From: Natronohydrobacter sp.
Lineage (GTDB): Bacteria; Pseudomonadota; Alphaproteobacteria; Rhodobacterales; Rhodobacteraceae
Direction of reading: 5' to 3'
Length of the DNA stretch: 6,264 bases
Assembly (NCBI GenBank): GCA_007118445.1
Contig: SKRP01000218.1
Span: 1-6,264, forward strand
A model generated the notes under the pieces. The model worked only from the letters and a program-made list of their open reading frames with translations, was not told the DNA's origin and did not search any database. Of this stretch, positions 5,851 through 6,264 are shown piece after piece; within the stretch, counting starts at the first letter, position 1; each line of letters begins with the position of its first letter. The translations under genes were made by a program, and so were the position numbers.

Positions 5851-6264
5851 CACTTGCCCCTCAGCTGTTCTACCAGATTTTGCACATCCTGGCGCGTGCT
5901 GTCCATATCCAGTGTCTCGATCACGAAATCCGCGCGTTTGCGCTTTTCCGCATCAGGCGTCTGCCGCGCAAGGATCGCTTTGAGCTGCGCCGCATTCATC
6001 CCCGGTCGCGCCAGAACCCGCGCGCGCTGCACATCCGGCGGGGCAGTGACAACAAGCACCCCGTCCACATCCGCGCCTGTCTCGAACAGAAGCGGGATAT
6101 CCAGCACCACAAGCGGCCCGGTTACGCTTGCGACAAAGGCGCGGCGATCCTCGGCGACCAGCGGATGCACCACGGCTTCCAGCTGTGCCAGCGCGTCCTT
6201 GTCCTGCGCAATCCAGTCCTTCAGCGCGCCGCGATCAATCGCGTCCTCCACCACCGCTGCCGGG
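5850..6264 (-). CDS. coaE: Dephospho-CoA kinase, C-terminal part (gene continues past right edge)
   Basis: CoaE phosphorylates the 3'-hydroxyl of dephospho-CoA with ATP, the last step of coenzyme A synthesis in the cytoplasm. The visible 137 residues run from the window edge to the stop and include LEAVVHPLVAEDRRAF, VVLDIPLLFETGADVD (the DIPLLFE family signature), VQRARVLARPGMNAAQLKAILARQ and PDAEKRKRADFVIET, all in the expected CoaE order. The N-terminal P-loop and true start lie beyond base 6264. A GTG at 6254 is in frame, but the frame stays open upstream of it, so it is internal. The stop overlaps the dnaQ start (TGATG), making coaE-dnaQ a likely two-gene or longer unit. What is visible shows no damage. 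Confidence 0.95.
   Translation of the reverse strand, partial: PAAVVEDAIDRGALKDWIAQDKDALAQLEAVVHPLVAEDRRAFVASVTGPLVVLDIPLLFETGADVDGVLVVTAPPDVQRARVLARPGMNAAQLKAILARQTPDAEKRKRADFVIETLDMDSTRQDVQNLVEQLRGK
5857..5862 (-). promoter_or_regulatory. Ribosome-binding site of dnaQ, inside coaE
   Basis: GAGGGG on the minus strand lies within the last codons of coaE, six bases before the ATG at 5850 and only three before the GTG at 5853. The spacing favours the ATG as the dnaQ start. Confidence 0.7.

Noticed and set aside
1..6264. Defence system, mobile element, CRISPR array, tRNA or riboswitch
   Set aside because: All but short spacers are occupied by recognisable housekeeping genes; I saw no repeat-spacer pattern, transposase, integrase, attachment-site duplication or structured leader on either strand.

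Overview
The window is a compact, GC-rich stretch of ordinary bacterial chromosome. Protein sequence and gene content point to an alphaproteobacterium, most likely a member of the Rhodobacteraceae (roseobacter/Rhodobacter group). The main clues are the GPNMAGKST Walker A of MutS, a Tim44/TimA-type protein beside FxsA and SecB, and a coaE-dnaQ pair facing secB. This assignment comes from recalled family patterns, not a database search. No gap exceeds about 110 bases, and I see no mobile element, tRNA, rRNA or CRISPR array.

Layout, left to right. (1) mutS on the + strand fills the first 2.6 kb; its true 5' end is at or just beyond the left edge. (2) A 61-base convergent gap carries a TTTCATCTTGCC-type motif. 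(3) A two-gene minus-strand unit follows, with a membrane-anchored Tim44-like gene and then an Smr-domain gene, joined by an ATGA overlap. (4) A divergent intergenic region of about 107 bases holds an 8-bp perfect inverted repeat and candidate promoters. (5) fxsA and secB lie on the + strand and end at a strong terminator. (6) dnaQ and coaE lie on the minus strand and converge on that same terminator; coaE runs off the right edge, so its start and P-loop are missing.

How the genes relate. mutS (mismatch recognition) and dnaQ (proofreading exonuclease) are both replication-fidelity genes, and the Smr-domain protein is a nuclease-type nucleic-acid protein of uncertain role. secB (export chaperone), fxsA (inner-membrane protein) and the Tim44-like protein all act at or near the inner membrane. 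coaE completes coenzyme A synthesis.

I found no convincing undescribed multi-gene system. The points most worth a second look are the motif after mutS, the inverted repeat between the Tim44-like gene and fxsA, a 13-residue insertion in the DnaQ exonuclease domain, a 7-base tandem repeat in the mutS tail, and the direct tim44-smr junction.
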